Positions 22,757 through 34,635 are shown, counted from the stretch's first letter. The stretch: DNA of 64,000 nt from Endomychus coccineus (GCA_958510875.1 OY294068.1:27508297-27572296), one strand, 5' to 3'. Notes: generated from the letters alone by a model not told the origin. Numbers and translations are program-made.

Positions 22757-23271
22757 CTAGATGTGTCTGTCTTTCTGATAGACAGTTGAAAATGACGGTA
22801 TATTTCTGATGAATTTTCTCCCTATCCTACCTACTGCGCCACTTATTATTCTATTCAAAGAACTAAAAGATTGTTGATTATATTATAATCATAATTGGGC
22901 TTTTGTGCGTTACAAAAACACCTTGTACTGAGTCTAACTGTCCTGTGTTTTCATTTAACAGCAGTGGATCCAAAGATCCTGGTAGGTGACATTGATACTA
23001 GGCTTAAAATTTATTAGTTTAATAGCGGGAATCACGTTAAATAGTTTCATAGATTGTTGAAATTATTTGTTTACACTATAGCGTCTGAAAATATGAATTC
23101 AGTTCATTGTTTTATGAAATCTAATGAAGAATCTTAGATATTCTCACTTGATTTTGAAATCAGGCGTCGAAATGCTAGTTATACACACGATTCTCCCTAA
23201 TATATTTGGAAATATATTCACTTTCTTGAATTTCATAACAAACCTATTGAAACCATTACCGAACAAGTTGA
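22757..23271 (+). repeat. dispersed repeat, copy 2 (empty site)
   Basis: This copy lies directly downstream of copy 1 in the same orientation and lacks the MITE. The pair could be a tandem duplication of a larger unit or two insertions of one unclassified element. Confidence 0.7.
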
Positions 23272-23274
23272 GCA

Positions 23275-24340
23275 GTAGATTCAATGGATATATATAAAAG
23301 AGCTATTGATGGTTTATCACAAACGGTACACAAATATAGAGCCTAATTGAACAATAGATGTAGCGTGCATGTAGGGATATTGAATCCAGTTATTTATTAT
23401 GTATTTAAAACCATAAAATGTACTTCCAGCTTACACAGGTACGTTGAAACTGAATTTATATGCTAAAATATAAATAGGTTCATCGCCCGAAAAAACCGGA
23501 ATATATTTATAGTTCGCGTTCCAATTATTGAATTAATTAGCCATTAGGTAAAATGCAAATTAAATGATTTCGGCTTTGTTGGATTTATGAAAACGGGCGA
23601 TGGAGCTTAGCAGGATACGAGCTTTTACTTCATGTCGATTCAAATTTTTCAATCAGTACACGTTCCAAAGCTGATGTATATTTTTGTATAAATGGCGAGC
23701 TTGTACGTTTCATTCACAAGCGTGATGAGAAGTATAATTCAGGAGAGGCACAAAGGTAATTATGCTTTTATTCCTAATGGAATGTGCTTTCTCTCATTTG
23801 GGAAACGGGGAATATGAAAATAGACAAGTCAGACAATAATTCAGTCATCCAGTCGGATTTCAGTTTCCGGCTTTAGAGAAAAATACCAATGTAAAGCTAT
23901 TTGCCCATTCCATGATTAGGAAATCATCGAATAATTTCAATGTCAATACTTCATACTAGCCCTGGGGCTGGCTTAATTTTTTAAAAATTCAGAATCAGCC
24001 AACGAGGATCGTAGACTATGCTTGTTTCAATCAAACAGACTCAATTTTATTTATATTGTTATGATCAAGGGAGTTCTAGAAACATAACATAACTTATTCG
24101 AAGAAACGGGGCTCTGAATCTTCAGATTACTTAGTAACCAATCATAGGAGATTTGATATAATTATAAGCCTTGAAAATTCAATGATTCAAAGTGAGTGGA
24201 AGTAAAGATTGTACAAGTTCTAGGTAATTTAGGAGGAGCGAAAAAACAATTCATCAAATTCCGCTTTATCTCCAGCTGAGCGTAACCACTTGTTCACATC
24301 ATTATCTCCAAATAGTATTTACAGGCACATTTTGATTTAT
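23275..24340. other. unassigned; weak promoter-like string near 23.69 kb
   Basis: TGTATAAATGGCG at about 23685 is followed some 30 bases on by TTCATTC and later by a possible splice donor, AAAG then GTAATT, at about 23755. Such strings arise by chance in AT-rich DNA and no downstream exon is recognisable. Nothing else is supported. Confidence 0.25.
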
Positions 24341-24346
24341 AATTTA

Positions 24347-24790
24347 GCCGAAAGGTCCTCAGTATGTTAAGAGTATATTTAGTGGATATGGGTGATTATT
24401 CCTTATTTATAGTGTTGTAGTGTAATTACAGTGTGAATTCTTTTATAGTTTGTTAACTCTTCCATAGTCTATTACTAATTGAATATCAACTTTATTTTTA
24501 CCAACGACTGCTTGGAAGCCGAAGGGTCTTCAGTACTTTATTAGTATTTTTAGTGGATAAGGGTGATTATTTCTTATTTATAGTATTATAATGTATCCAC
24601 AGTGTGAATTCTTTCATGGCTTATTAATTCTTCCATAATTCATTACTAACACAATATAACATGACTTCAATTATGGTAACCGAAAGGTCCTCAGTAGTTT
24701 AAGAGTATTTTTAGTGGATAAGGGTGATTATTCCTTGTTTATAGTATAATAGTGTATCCACAGTGTGAACACTCCTATAGTTTATCATTT
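24347..24790 (+). repeat. satellite-like trimer, 160-171 bp units
   Basis: Three head-to-tail units start at 24347, 24518 and 24679. Each begins CCGAAAGGTCCTCAGT or a close variant, then TTTTTAGTGGATAAGGGTGA, TTATAGT and a shared ending of the type CAGTGTGAA with CATAGTNTATTA. Single copies occur at 11196-11290 and 53663-53765, so the unit is dispersed as well as tandem. Helitron-related elements often carry such arrays, but no Helitron end was identified. Confidence 0.8.
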
Positions 24791-24967
24791 GGAATTAATC
24801 AAACATCATAATTTTTTTATTTGATTCTCATAGGAAAACATCCTCCTAAGGGTAAAGTATGGATATTTTAGAAGAAAAAAACAATAAAGTTTCAGTGAGA
24901 CGTAAATTGTGCTTAAAAACTTCAAATATTTCTCAAATCGTGTTTGAATGAATGATTAGGATTGTGT

Positions 24968-26335
24968 ACTGTAACGATCTGACTTTTGAATAAATCGTTA
25001 CATATCATTATCACGATAGAAACCTATAATAATTTGATTTTATATCTTTGAACTTCCTCCCAATTGAAGAACTCTATCTTAAATGATATAGTTAACTGTA
25101 TTTGATTGATACTGAGCGGATCCGACGAATACTATATCGTTACCCCCACATCCGAATTATAAATTAGGGAGGGAGACTCGGAATAAAACCGGTTACGGAT
25201 GATAACGGAGCATCTTTGGTGTTACTGTGTATTCAAGGTAGGTCCTAATCAAAGTTATTAATTAAATTGTTTTTGGGTAGCATTGAATCTTTAATATTTC
25301 ATTCACAATCAGGCTTACTCTGATTTATACAAAACTTTGATTGTTTCCTGCTCTTAAAACAGGCACCAAGATCTCTTGATTATAGATATTATAATTCCAT
25401 TCATATCATTTATTCAATTGACAAAATCACTTGATTCTATCATTTTCTGAATACACGTGGGATTATTATATCGTATATTTTTTTTGCTTTGAACTCCTCG
25501 TAATACGCACAACGTAGCGTTATCCAAATCGAAAAGGATCGAAACATATAGAGGATGGGCTAGAACTAACCACTCCATATCTATAATTCCAAGAGCCTTG
25601 TTTCCAATACCTTCGATTATAGAGTTAACGTGGGACTTGTTGAACTATCCCGTAATCGTACCAAAAAGGCTTAATAATACGAAATCCACCCACGTGGTTC
25701 TAGGAATAACTCATATCTGATTTTCAAACTCAATAAATTTTTTTTCTAACCTTGTTTAAATTCATTTCGTTATAATTGTAGTAAATTCTGAATAATTGTC
25801 ACATATTGATATAATTCGTAATTGTAATCATAATTTATCTTGGCTTCACCTATTAACATTTATTCAGCTTAACTCAGCTATTTTCAGCGTCAATACTGAG
25901 TCTTTGCAAATATTAAATTTTACTTCTCTTGTGGACATTCTACTCGTGTATTTTCTTTCTTTTTCGATAGGAGGATATTGGATCCAATACACTGCTAGAG
26001 ACCTCGCGGAGCCACCATCAGGACCACAGGAGGGACACAGGGGAGTAATTTAAATAGCTCTGTTGCAACTTTCATTACCATGATGAATTAGATGCTGGTC
26101 GTAATCGCTGAGTTAAAGTAGATTGATTATCTTCATTTATAATTGTTTCAATTTTATATCGGTGATCCGAAAGGGCATGCGAGTTTGTAAAACGATTTTG
26201 CTATTTGAATATATTTGATATATTTGTTATTGTTTTTATATGCTTTGTTTCTTTTCCTTTTTACTTACTACCCATTCAATGATGCTTATTTCTTTATTTA
26301 TAACAGCCTGAAATTCTCCTTTTTTTACTCGTGGT
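24968..26335 (+). repeat. possible LTR (copy A), unverified
   Basis: The segment begins TGTAACGATCTGAC, has a TATA box (ATTATAAATTAGGG) about 190 bases in, a donor-like TTCAAG then GTAGGT 80 bases later, and stops directly before TGGCGCCCAGGG (26336), which resembles a retrotransposon primer-binding site. The same series, with similar spacing, appears at 55939-57392. No gag or pol sequence follows. The call rests only on this parallel and could be wrong. Confidence 0.3.
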
Positions 26336-26349
26336 GGCGCCCAGGGTTT

Positions 26350-27600
26350 GTTGTTTAAAAAGTAATAGGGCAAGTATCATCATTGTTAACGAAAAGGGCC
26401 GAACAACCACAAATTTGTGCTAGTTTGGGAAATATCAGTAACTTGGGTGAATTCATCTTGTTGACTAATTTAGAATCAGGGGAAGGTGGAAATTACGTAG
26501 CTTACGTACGTATGACGTCATTGATGTTTTATTATTACGTGAACACAGATTAAAATGAAATTATTTTCTGAAATATCAGATTGATTGAAGAATTCATTAA
26601 ACTATCATTTTGTGATGATTCAATCAATCAACGATTACTATAGTTCCGTTATTCAGAAGATTTATCAATCGATATATCTTGGAAGTGGATAGTCTATTAT
26701 TGTAAGCTACAAATCTTTGAAAACGAATCAGTTGGCATGGAAAAACGCGGCTTTGGCACACAAAGTCTAGACATCTGTCAAACTTAGTTCTCTCAATGAT
26801 TGACCGTACATTGAAGAGGGCGCTCCGGTACATGTACAAAATTGCCACTATTTGCCTCTAGAATCGGCTAGAAAGTTGGAGTACAGGAAGAATCGTGAAA
26901 CCAAGCAAATTGCGTCGAATCATTCGACGGATCGCTCTCCTCAAGAAAACAGCTCAGGGTACGAGCATCATTCCTACTATGTGTCAAAATTTCAACAGAA
27001 TTGCCTTCACTGTTTGGCCGCTACACAAAAACATACCTTGTTCCATATAACCCGATTCATGAGAAAGACTAATTTAATCGCGTAATCACTACACATTCAC
27101 AATAAATCAATAATAATGCATTATTTGATGACGAATTGGCTTATCACTGCTAATACTTCATATTCTGTTCTTGCTACTCTGATTTTACTGTTGGATAACT
27201 TCATTTTCTAACTTTATTCCATTCGAGAATGACTACTGTATATGAAACCCTTGAGATCGAATAGAATCCTTAAGAAGTTAGTATTTCTTAAGCTGTAGCA
27301 GTTACAAGTTTCTCAACTGAACAAAAGACCAATTGTAGAGATGCAAAAGTTTAGTATAATTAGATTAAACTGCTGCTGTAATTTGCAATTTATATGACTG
27401 TGGCCCCACCCAACCAGAGGCAGCATCTGGCATTGTCGATATCTTCAGATTATGATATGTAGGCGATCTTGTGTTTCGTCGTAATGATTAAACTTACAAC
27501 TAGAAATTTATGCTCCATAATTCAAACGAACCATGTGCGGTTGATATTCGAATATTCAATTAGAAAATGTTTAGGTCGTCGATGTCGAACAGTTACAACA
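26350..27600. other. unassigned sequence
   Basis: Short open frames on both strands (for example 26852-27085 on plus and 26848-26624 on minus) show no family features. If copy A upstream is a true LTR this would be its internal region, but no retroviral-type domain can be seen. Confidence 0.3.
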
Positions 27601-27609
27601 CGTCTAGCA

Positions 27610-27654
27610 GTTTCGGACAGCGGTTTCGCTCCCTTATCAGCTCATCAGTGGAAC
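27610..27654 (-). ncRNA. hammerhead ribozyme motif with complete core
   Basis: On the minus strand: GTTCCA, CTGATGA (27648-27642), a hairpin closed by GCT and AGC, GAAA (27627-27624), C-CGCT-G as minimal stem III, then TC at 27617-27616 and CGAAAC. CUGAUGA, GAAA and the GUC cleavage triplet are all intact. Stem I pairs at four of six positions and stem II has only three certain pairs. The predicted cut is after 27616. Self-cleaving motifs of this compact type are known from Penelope-like elements; no Penelope coding sequence is recognisable beside it. The open frame over this place is therefore probably not a protein. Confidence 0.6.
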
Positions 27655-27659
27655 AAGTG

Positions 27660-28930
27660 GGACGATGAAGACACTTATCGACATCTTCGCCAGAGGCGTA
27701 AAAAACACCATTTGAAAATGTTCGAAGAACCTAAGGGTATTCAACTCCATATATTAAATGTCCCACTATAAAAATCATTGCTGAGAATTGTCCGCCAGAT
27801 GACGGTATCGTAACAATGCATAGTGAATAGTAAACACATTTCGTGTTAGAATCATTTGTGAGAAGGTGTAATAAGGATCCCTTCTCTAGTTTACTTGGTT
27901 TTCTAAAGGTTATCAATCGATACATGTTTCATCAAATTCATTTATGTATATCAGTTGGCTTGAATTGATTAATATCAATATAGCTTGAAGTACGTGTACC
28001 GATAACCAGGAAGTGACCCAATATCACGGGTTTCTCATTAGCTAGGCAAATTAGGCAACAACAAGGTCAATAGATATATGTAATACTCACTCTTCTTTGA
28101 TTGATACACTAACACATTAATTAAGCACTGTGTGATCGAGAGTAGTTGATAAATTACGCTAAGTAGGAAAACTCACAATCAAAACAAATATAAAATATTT
28201 AATAATAATAAAGAAAAATTATAAAAATGAATGAAATTAAGAGATTAAGTACAAATAAAGTTTTAATTAAGAAATTATGTTAAATTTGGAAAACAATTAA
28301 TTAATCCTTTATTTTAAATTAAGCTTACTAGAACCTAGATACGATTAGAAGACTAATCTAACTCAGTCCGGATGGACCAGGGTTAAGAGTTCTAAATGAA
28401 TTTAGCGGAAATACTACCATAAGCTTGGCAACGCAAGCTTAACTAGAAAACTTAAAAAGTTTTTAAAATATGATTCAAGTGATTCGTGAAATAGTCAAAG
28501 CGAGATTTGACTCAAGAAGTTAGAATATAACTGACTTTAGTGTGATGAGTTTGATTATTTGTAATCCTAGATAACCTCTTCTATTCGAGCAATGTTCTTG
28601 GGGGTAGTAACTTTTACCCCATAAGACTTGCCCCAGTCTAGTGAGTTGGATACAAAAGAATCATCCTATTTTTGTTGACGGGGACATTAATTTTATCACC
28701 TCATTCAGACTTCCTTGAATTTAGATATGGATGAAAATCAATCAAGTTAATATTCTAATTACATATTTAATAAGGAACGACTGCATCCTGCATGTCTTAT
28801 ATCATGGTCACATGAATATATTGTAGCTCCAAAGGAAAAGACAGCCGATCAACCTGCCGTTTCGAATTAGATCATAAAAATATGTCGAAACTACCTATAC
28901 TGTAAATCACTTATTTCCTTCAGAACCATT
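27660..28930. other. AT-rich sequence with a possible old repeat at 28.18-28.57 kb
   Basis: CCGGATGGACC near 28372 follows a long A-rich run and resembles the arrangement at 12.69-13.1 kb. A TTGGGGGTAG...TACCCCATAAG inverted pair lies at 28600-28625. No gene is supported. Confidence 0.3.
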
Positions 28931-28938
28931 TCAGTTAA

Positions 28939-29739
28939 ATACGTAATGAATATGGACGAAGTTTCGACCCATTCAAAGATATTATTTTTCAATCGGCCAG
29001 AAATGCGCGAGATACAAAACGCAAGTTGCTTCAAGGTAACGTACAGAAACGAAAGATCAGTTCGGCACCGTTGACCCATGAAGAACATCAAGCAATATGT
29101 ACACAATGGGATGAAGATACACCCACAGGACTCCAAAAGAAATTTTTCCATATCGCAGCGGTAGAACTTGCTTGGAGAGGAGGTGAAGCTGCATATTGTT
29201 TGTTAGATTATTTTAAAGAAGAATTAGATAATAAGGGGGCGCCTACCGGCAGAATCGAATATAATACAGTTTTTTCAAAAACTTGCCAAGGAGGTGGTCA
29301 GCGATGTGTGAACAGCAAATGGTTGATTGAAAATTTGCAAATTGCAACAATGTGCCCCGTGAAACTTTATAAGAAGATGATTTCAGAACGAGGTAATAAT
29401 GTGAAATCTAACAGATCGTTTCTTACTGTGAATGGGCATTGGAAGCCTGGTGATCATTGCACTCCTTGGTACAAAAATATGCCTCTAGGGATCAATACGA
29501 TCAGTAAATGGACCCAAACACCAGCTCAGAATATAGGGCTTGATGTGAAGGAGCAAAAAATTACCAACCATTCAAATCGAGCAACTGCAGTCAGTGAACT
29601 TTTATGTAGAGGAGTAGGAGAACAGGAAACCATAAAAATTACTGGACATTCGGGTTCTAATTCGCTGAAACCCTACATCCAACTTAGTAAACAACATCAC
29701 TCATTGCAAATGTCAGAAATAATAGCAATTAAGATGTAA
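28939..29739 (+). CDS. Crypton-like tyrosine recombinase, open
   Basis: The frame is open from 28939 to the stop at 29739; the first Met is at 29026 (237 residues), but in-frame sequence upstream (YGRSFDPFKDIIFQSARNA) still looks coding, so the 5 prime end is missing or lies in another exon. Tyrosine recombinases cut and rejoin DNA through a covalent Tyr intermediate. Numbered from Met 29026, the likely catalytic set is Arg51 (WRGGEA), His182 and Arg185 (NHSNRAT), His208 (TGHSG) and Tyr217 (KPYIQL). The overall pattern resembles Crypton integrases and their domesticated relatives related to ZMYM and QRICH1. It lacks an N-terminal core-binding domain. It is not closely similar to the two other recombinases in the window. 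Confidence 0.75.
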   Translation: MRNEYGRSFDPFKDIIFQSARNARDTKRKLLQGNVQKRKISSAPLTHEEHQAICTQWDEDTPTGLQKKFFHIAAVELAWRGGEAAYCLLDYFKEELDNKGAPTGRIEYNTVFSKTCQGGGQRCVNSKWLIENLQIATMCPVKLYKKMISERGNNVKSNRSFLTVNGHWKPGDHCTPWYKNMPLGINTISKWTQTPAQNIGLDVKEQKITNHSNRATAVSELLCRGVGEQETIKITGHSGSNSLKPYIQLSKQHHSLQMSEIIAIKM

Positions 29740-29744
29740 CAACT

Positions 29745-31730
29745 CTTGCAAGTACAAGCGGGTGTTCAAATTGTATATAATATCTGTACCATTTATGATT
29801 ATAATTGAAAAATATTTCAGTATGTTATGTTATTGTTGGTTGAATTGGATAAGTCTTTCTTTCGATGTCAATGTTTTCTGTTCATTAAAATTTATTAATT
29901 TCTCAGGTCAACTTTTTTGACAATTTCCTCTAATCCTGCCAAATTTCAGATTTTTTATCTTCCACTTTGTTTGTGAAATAGTCTAACAAAATTCCACTCG
30001 TGATTGAATTTATCTCATAAGTCTGTCTTTCATTTGTGATTTCGTTCAGATATGAATCGACAGACTTATCGCGAAAATTCATTCACTTGTGGTATCACTA
30101 CTGAAAATTAATAAGGCAGCGTTGCTACATGCTACATGCTACAACGAGGTTATGTTGAATCACAACTTGAAAAAAAGTTGTGATCAATTGATCACATGAC
30201 TTCCTTGAGTTTTGTCAGATGTCAAAAATAGTCTTGATCGATTTAGGAATGCTGAAAACGGAGATATGCGCAAAAATTTGCAAACATTTTCTTGGGTTGA
30301 ATAAAACGCTTCCCCCACGCTATATACTACGTACAGTGAGGGAAATAAAAATGCCCCAATTAAGAAGTGCACAATAACTTGTTTACAAAATCCGCGAACA
30401 ATTTCGTTCAAATAATGATTAACTTAAAAAAAAATTTGTTTGCTATTATTGAGGAACGGTATGTCGTAAATGAAAAAATCTTGAATCAAATTGAAGGTAT
30501 TTATGAAACGTGTCTTCCAAAACTAATTACAATCTTCAAATGCTACTTTGTTAGGGACAAATTAAGATTTCAATCAACAATTTGATTCTTCAGAAACTTA
30601 TAGCTATTTTTAGACGATAGCAAATGAAAAATGTTGAATTTTTAACAAAGTATTCCTACCTCTTTTATTATTCCTTTACGAAGACGGATACTAATTACTT
30701 AGATTCGGAAGTTGTAGAAACATAAGTTGAAGTAAATTTAATCACGCTAATAAAGGAACCTCTGACGAGTGTTGACTATAGTTCTATGTGTATCTCCAAT
30801 ACACTTATAGTATTCTTGCAATTCTAGGGTCATAAATTAACTAATTCGTCACATTGCCCCACGACACAGTGCCTCGAATGTCGGAACTGATGATTTATTA
30901 AGCGCCTGCTTTCACTGTTTCTTTCGATGTTTATTCCGTGCAACATGATGGGAGTGAAAACGAAATCACTAAAGATACGGCTTCCCTTAATGTTCAATTA
31001 TGCAAAAGTAAGCCTTAACGTCTAAAATATTCCTATACAATTGTATTGCAATAGTATCGGTAATGGTCCTTGTTTCATTTTGAATTGTTAATTTGGGATT
31101 CGAACACAATTTCTAAGCTCATTTTGTTCAACAGATATTGAACGTTTTCGTTGACTCGTAATAGATTTTAAATTGAAAATGTCATCATATTTTATGTTTC
31201 ATTTCACAGTTTTGTTGAAACAATACGAATTTTATAATTAATTTAGTTCAACCATTCTCATTGAATTCGTCGCTGACTAGCAATGAATTTATTTAATCAA
31301 TAAACTTTGATTACAATTTCAAACTATCAGATAAATTTTAAAAATAGATAAAATTGAAATATGAATTACTTTTAGGTATTGAACAAATGAATTGAAAAAG
31401 TTTATAAATTAGCAGCTGAGTGGTTGAATCAGTTTTGTGAATTAGACAGAAGATAACTACTATATACTGTTCCTAATTTGAATAACCGTGCACTGGAGAA
31501 TAATAATGCTGATATTTAATGAACATACCAAGTGGAATGATATGAAAATAAAAAATTGCGCACATTATTATAACATAGGAATGTCCAAGCACGTTTCTCT
31601 CATCAGAATAGAATAAGATAATCATGTAGAATGGTCCATTAGTGTGAGGAAGTACCCAGACTAGCTGAAGAAAACAAATATTGAAAAAACGAAATAGCAG
31701 CGTCATAGGGGAACCAAAGTGCAACATTTC
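29745..31730. other. unassigned sequence with short inverted repeats
   Basis: ATAAGTCTGTC (30018-30028) and GACAGACTTAT (30060-30070) are perfect complements, and CACAACTTG with a facing partner lies near 30165-30180. These may be a small foldback element. No coding signal is seen. Confidence 0.3.
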
Positions 31731-31734
31731 AACA

Positions 31735-31960
31735 ATATTTTTATTCATATATGAAAATTCTCGTGAAATAGGTCACTCTAACACTTTGTTTCATATTTTT
31801 GTCTTTACGTACGTTTCGGTCTCACGACCATCCTCAGAAGGCTTATTATGCCAAGAAGGTTTTTTTAAACTAATTATAGCATAAAGCGTCAATATCGCAC
31901 CAATTTCAATCAAGAATGCTCACGTCGTTGTAACGAACAGAACCATGAATAATCGAAATT
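31735..31960 (-). repeat. Penelope-like terminal region, minus-strand copy
   Basis: This is the sister of 14800-15015 in the opposite orientation and contains the better preserved hammerhead. No coding fragment is attached on either side. Confidence 0.6.
31801..31842 (-). ncRNA. hammerhead ribozyme, intact catalytic core
   Basis: On the minus strand: GCCTT (31842-31838), CTGAGGA (31837-31831), hairpin GGTC-GTGA-GACC, GAAA (31817-31814), C-GTAC-G as one-pair stem III, TA (31807-31806), AAGAC. CUGANGA and GAAA are both exact and the cleavage triplet is GUA. Stem I pairs at four of five positions, stem II is perfect with a GUGA tetraloop. The predicted cut is after 31806. The short stem III is the hallmark of Penelope hammerheads, which often work as dimers. 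Confidence 0.7.
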
Positions 31961-32188
31961 GTACCGTCAATATTTCAAGTATAAAATATAAAAAGAATCC
32001 ACTATTCAGTAATATTCTTATAACATACAAGCGCACGTTGATATAGTGTCTCGACGACTGGAGATGGAAACTATTATGTTAAGTATCTACCCTCGAACCA
32101 GATGTAACGATTTATGAGGTACTTGAAAAAGGTTGCAGACCTTTATTGGAATATTACTTTTGAGCATTCTTCCTAAAATATATATTTC

Positions 32189-32505
32189 AGCGTCCTCAAA
32201 AACACCTGAGTAACGATTCTTATTCTATTTCAGTGAAAATACACAAGAATTCCTCGGAGGATAGGTAACATCCAGAGCAAAAACTTATCCCCAGGTGCAT
32301 GGAGGAAGTTATTAAACATCATATTCGTGATCAGCGGGTAACGATATTGGTTCAATTTTGAAGCTAATTTCTATGAGATTTCGGAACAGGGGTAACACCC
32401 AGGGCGTACTGCCCCAGGTGTATGTGGGACGTTTTCAAACATCATATTCGTGATCAGAAACCTCAGAAACTCCTTGGTAATGAGCCAATTTTCTAATATA
32501 TTGCT
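32189..32505 (+). repeat. tandem repeat, about 2.5 units of about 122 bp
   Basis: CCCCAGGTG(C/T)ATG, AAACATCATATTCGTGATCAG and CTCAGAAACNCCT recur. Full units cover about 32264-32385 and 32386-32505; the tail of a third lies at 32189-32230. Function unknown. Confidence 0.65.
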
Positions 32506-32509
32506 TGAT

Positions 32510-33340
32510 GAAATAAACTTGTTAATTATTGGTTGAATAAAACCATGTAATTTGCAATACATTTTTGAATAGAAGAGGAAAAACAAGAGACTCAATTTTC
32601 GACTTCACTTCTATATTTTTGAACAATATCAACTACAGTGGTTGCAAAAATATTACTCAATGTTTTAAAATTAGATTTCCCACATTTTTTAGGGTATGGC
32701 CTGAAGATATAGATCATAATATCTACGAGACTAGTAGCTGTTGAATAAATAAATTTTGCAAAACTTCTCATAATGAATTGAAGTGTGGAAAACTTGCATA
32801 TGGTTAAATTTCCAATTAAGTTATATTTCATTACATTTCATGGACTTCATGCCCTGGATCCTTGACGTGAAGTGGGTAAGATCCCTTCAGTCGCAGTAGT
32901 ATGTAAAACAGAAGCAGTTTCTCCCTAATCCTACTTTCAATTTCAAATTATCAACCAAATTCATCACTGAACGAAAGTAAGTCTTGAGGTCAAGTGACAC
33001 AGTTCATTTATCCTGATGAAATATCCACGATCTGCTATCGTGACCTAAATCACTTATAATGAGTTTCCACGCGTTTGGCTTTGATCACACTTTGAAGTTG
33101 AGTTTACATGAATTCATTATTGGAGTTTCAATCCTGAATCTGACAATCTGATAGTTGTGGTTTGAAATCACCATCACTTGCTATTTTATGCAAATTATGT
33201 TCTATGCAAATCGCTTGATTGTTAATATAACAAGAATATGTGTGATTGTAATCACATAGCTCGCACTGTATCAAATCATCCTTTATTTACACTTGCACTG
33301 TTTCGCGATTGAAATTATTCTCAGTTGTCAATTAATCTAT
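32510..33340. other. unassigned sequence
   Basis: No feature is supported on either strand. Confidence 0.35.
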
Positions 33341-33343
33341 TTG

Positions 33344-33470
33344 TATTGACGTAATATCAGAAAATCAACCGTTCTGACTATGTAGTCCAGGTGAAATATG
33401 AATACTGAATATGCGAATTAAAGCATCAATCAGCGTTTTCCGAAAAAATACAAATGAACAGGTGACAATA
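33344..33470 (+). repeat. direct repeat left of a tyrosine recombinase remnant
   Basis: About 125 bases beginning TATTGACGTAATAT and including CAACCGTTCTGACTATGTAG, GAATACTGAATATGCGAA and TTCCGAAAA. The partner lies at 34877-35005 in the same orientation with roughly one difference per ten bases. Confidence 0.85.
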
Positions 33471-33681
33471 GTACCGGAATATCAAGAATTATCTTGGTCA
33501 TGGGTGGTTGTGGAATCTAAAATGTGTGTCTTACTTTACGTTTGAAATAATTATGTCACTGTCACACTGAGATCATCAATAACCTACAAATTTCATACCT
33601 ATTTATTTCAGTTGTAAAACAATAAATAAATAGAATGACGTTGACGTGAGAAGCCCGTAGCACGCGAGTTAGAAAAGTAGT

Positions 33682-34635
33682 ATGTTATCTATGAAGTTGA
33701 AGGGACCTACGTTATGGTCAAACTACTCCATGCTGAGAGCTACACTCAGTACAAAAGAAGATACTCATATTACAAAATATTTGAAATTACGTGCTTTCCT
33801 GGAACGTCAAAGTGACAACTATAAACCAAAGAAGTCAAAAGTTTTGTCAGCTGTACAAATTGAAACGTTTATCACTCAAGCACCAGATTATATATACATA
33901 TTGAATAAGGTACGTTTAGAAAATGGGAATTTTGAAATTACCTAGTGTTTACTTACACTCTAGGTTGCCTTACTATTTGTGTTGCCGGTGATGAACTATA
34001 TCAATTAAATTTGAATGACATGGAAGATTTTAGATCTAACCTTTTGATTGGAATACCCGATAATGAAACGAACAAATCAAGATCATTTGTGATAAACGAA
34101 ACTTATATGCCATTGTATAGGAAATATGTCGTCCAGAAAATTTTGGAAGCTGCCGCTTTTCCTTTTAATATTGAAATGAGGAAGGTTGTAGGCAAGTGGT
34201 GTGAATGGTGGTAAAATGCCTCAAATTGTCGCAAAATATTTTAATTTGCCATATGCACATGAATACGCAGGACATTGTTTCCGTCGGTCCTCTGCGACAC
34301 TTTTGATTTATGCTGGGGGCAGATATAAATGCTTTAAAAATGCATTGGGATGTGAATCCTCAACTGTTGCCGAAAGATATATAGAGAAATCTTTTAAAAA
34401 TAAAGTAGACATAGCAGATAAAATATTTAAAGGGGGAAGTGACAAAGAGAAATCTGCTTATACTATAAGTATTATTGCCGAAGAAGGAAACAGCAATAAC
34501 GTCGCTGACTATTTAGGTAACATAACAGATAAATTTAGAGGGAGAAGTGACAAAGAGAATGACTTTCCAGGTAGAGTTCAGCCTACGTTTAATAATCGTA
34601 CAAACTGCAACATAACTATAAATATACAAAAATAG
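33682..34635 (+). pseudogene. tyrosine recombinase remnant (Crypton-like), two frame breaks, one intron
   Basis: Exon 1 (33682-33909) ends YIYILNK at a GTACGT donor; an intron of 54 bp (33910-33963) ends CTCTAG. Exon 2 begins VALLF, where relatives continue G..GACRR.EL. Here the frame jumps to VAGDEL, so the block with the catalytic Arg is deleted. A second break near 34195 precedes KMPQIVAKYF. The C-terminal part keeps HCFRRSSATLL (His-x-x-Arg) and GCESSTVAERYIE with the candidate nucleophilic Tyr. Missing the first Arg and two frames out, it cannot work. It lies between direct repeats. Confidence 0.85.

Noticed and set aside
27469..27771. A 100-residue protein
   Set aside because: The frame overlaps the hammerhead at 27610-27654 and shows no domain, so it is more simply a chance frame.
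31578..31608. CTGATGAGAGAAACGTG on the minus strand near 31.6 kb
   Set aside because: Both hammerhead blocks are present but only two bases separate them, so stem II cannot form.
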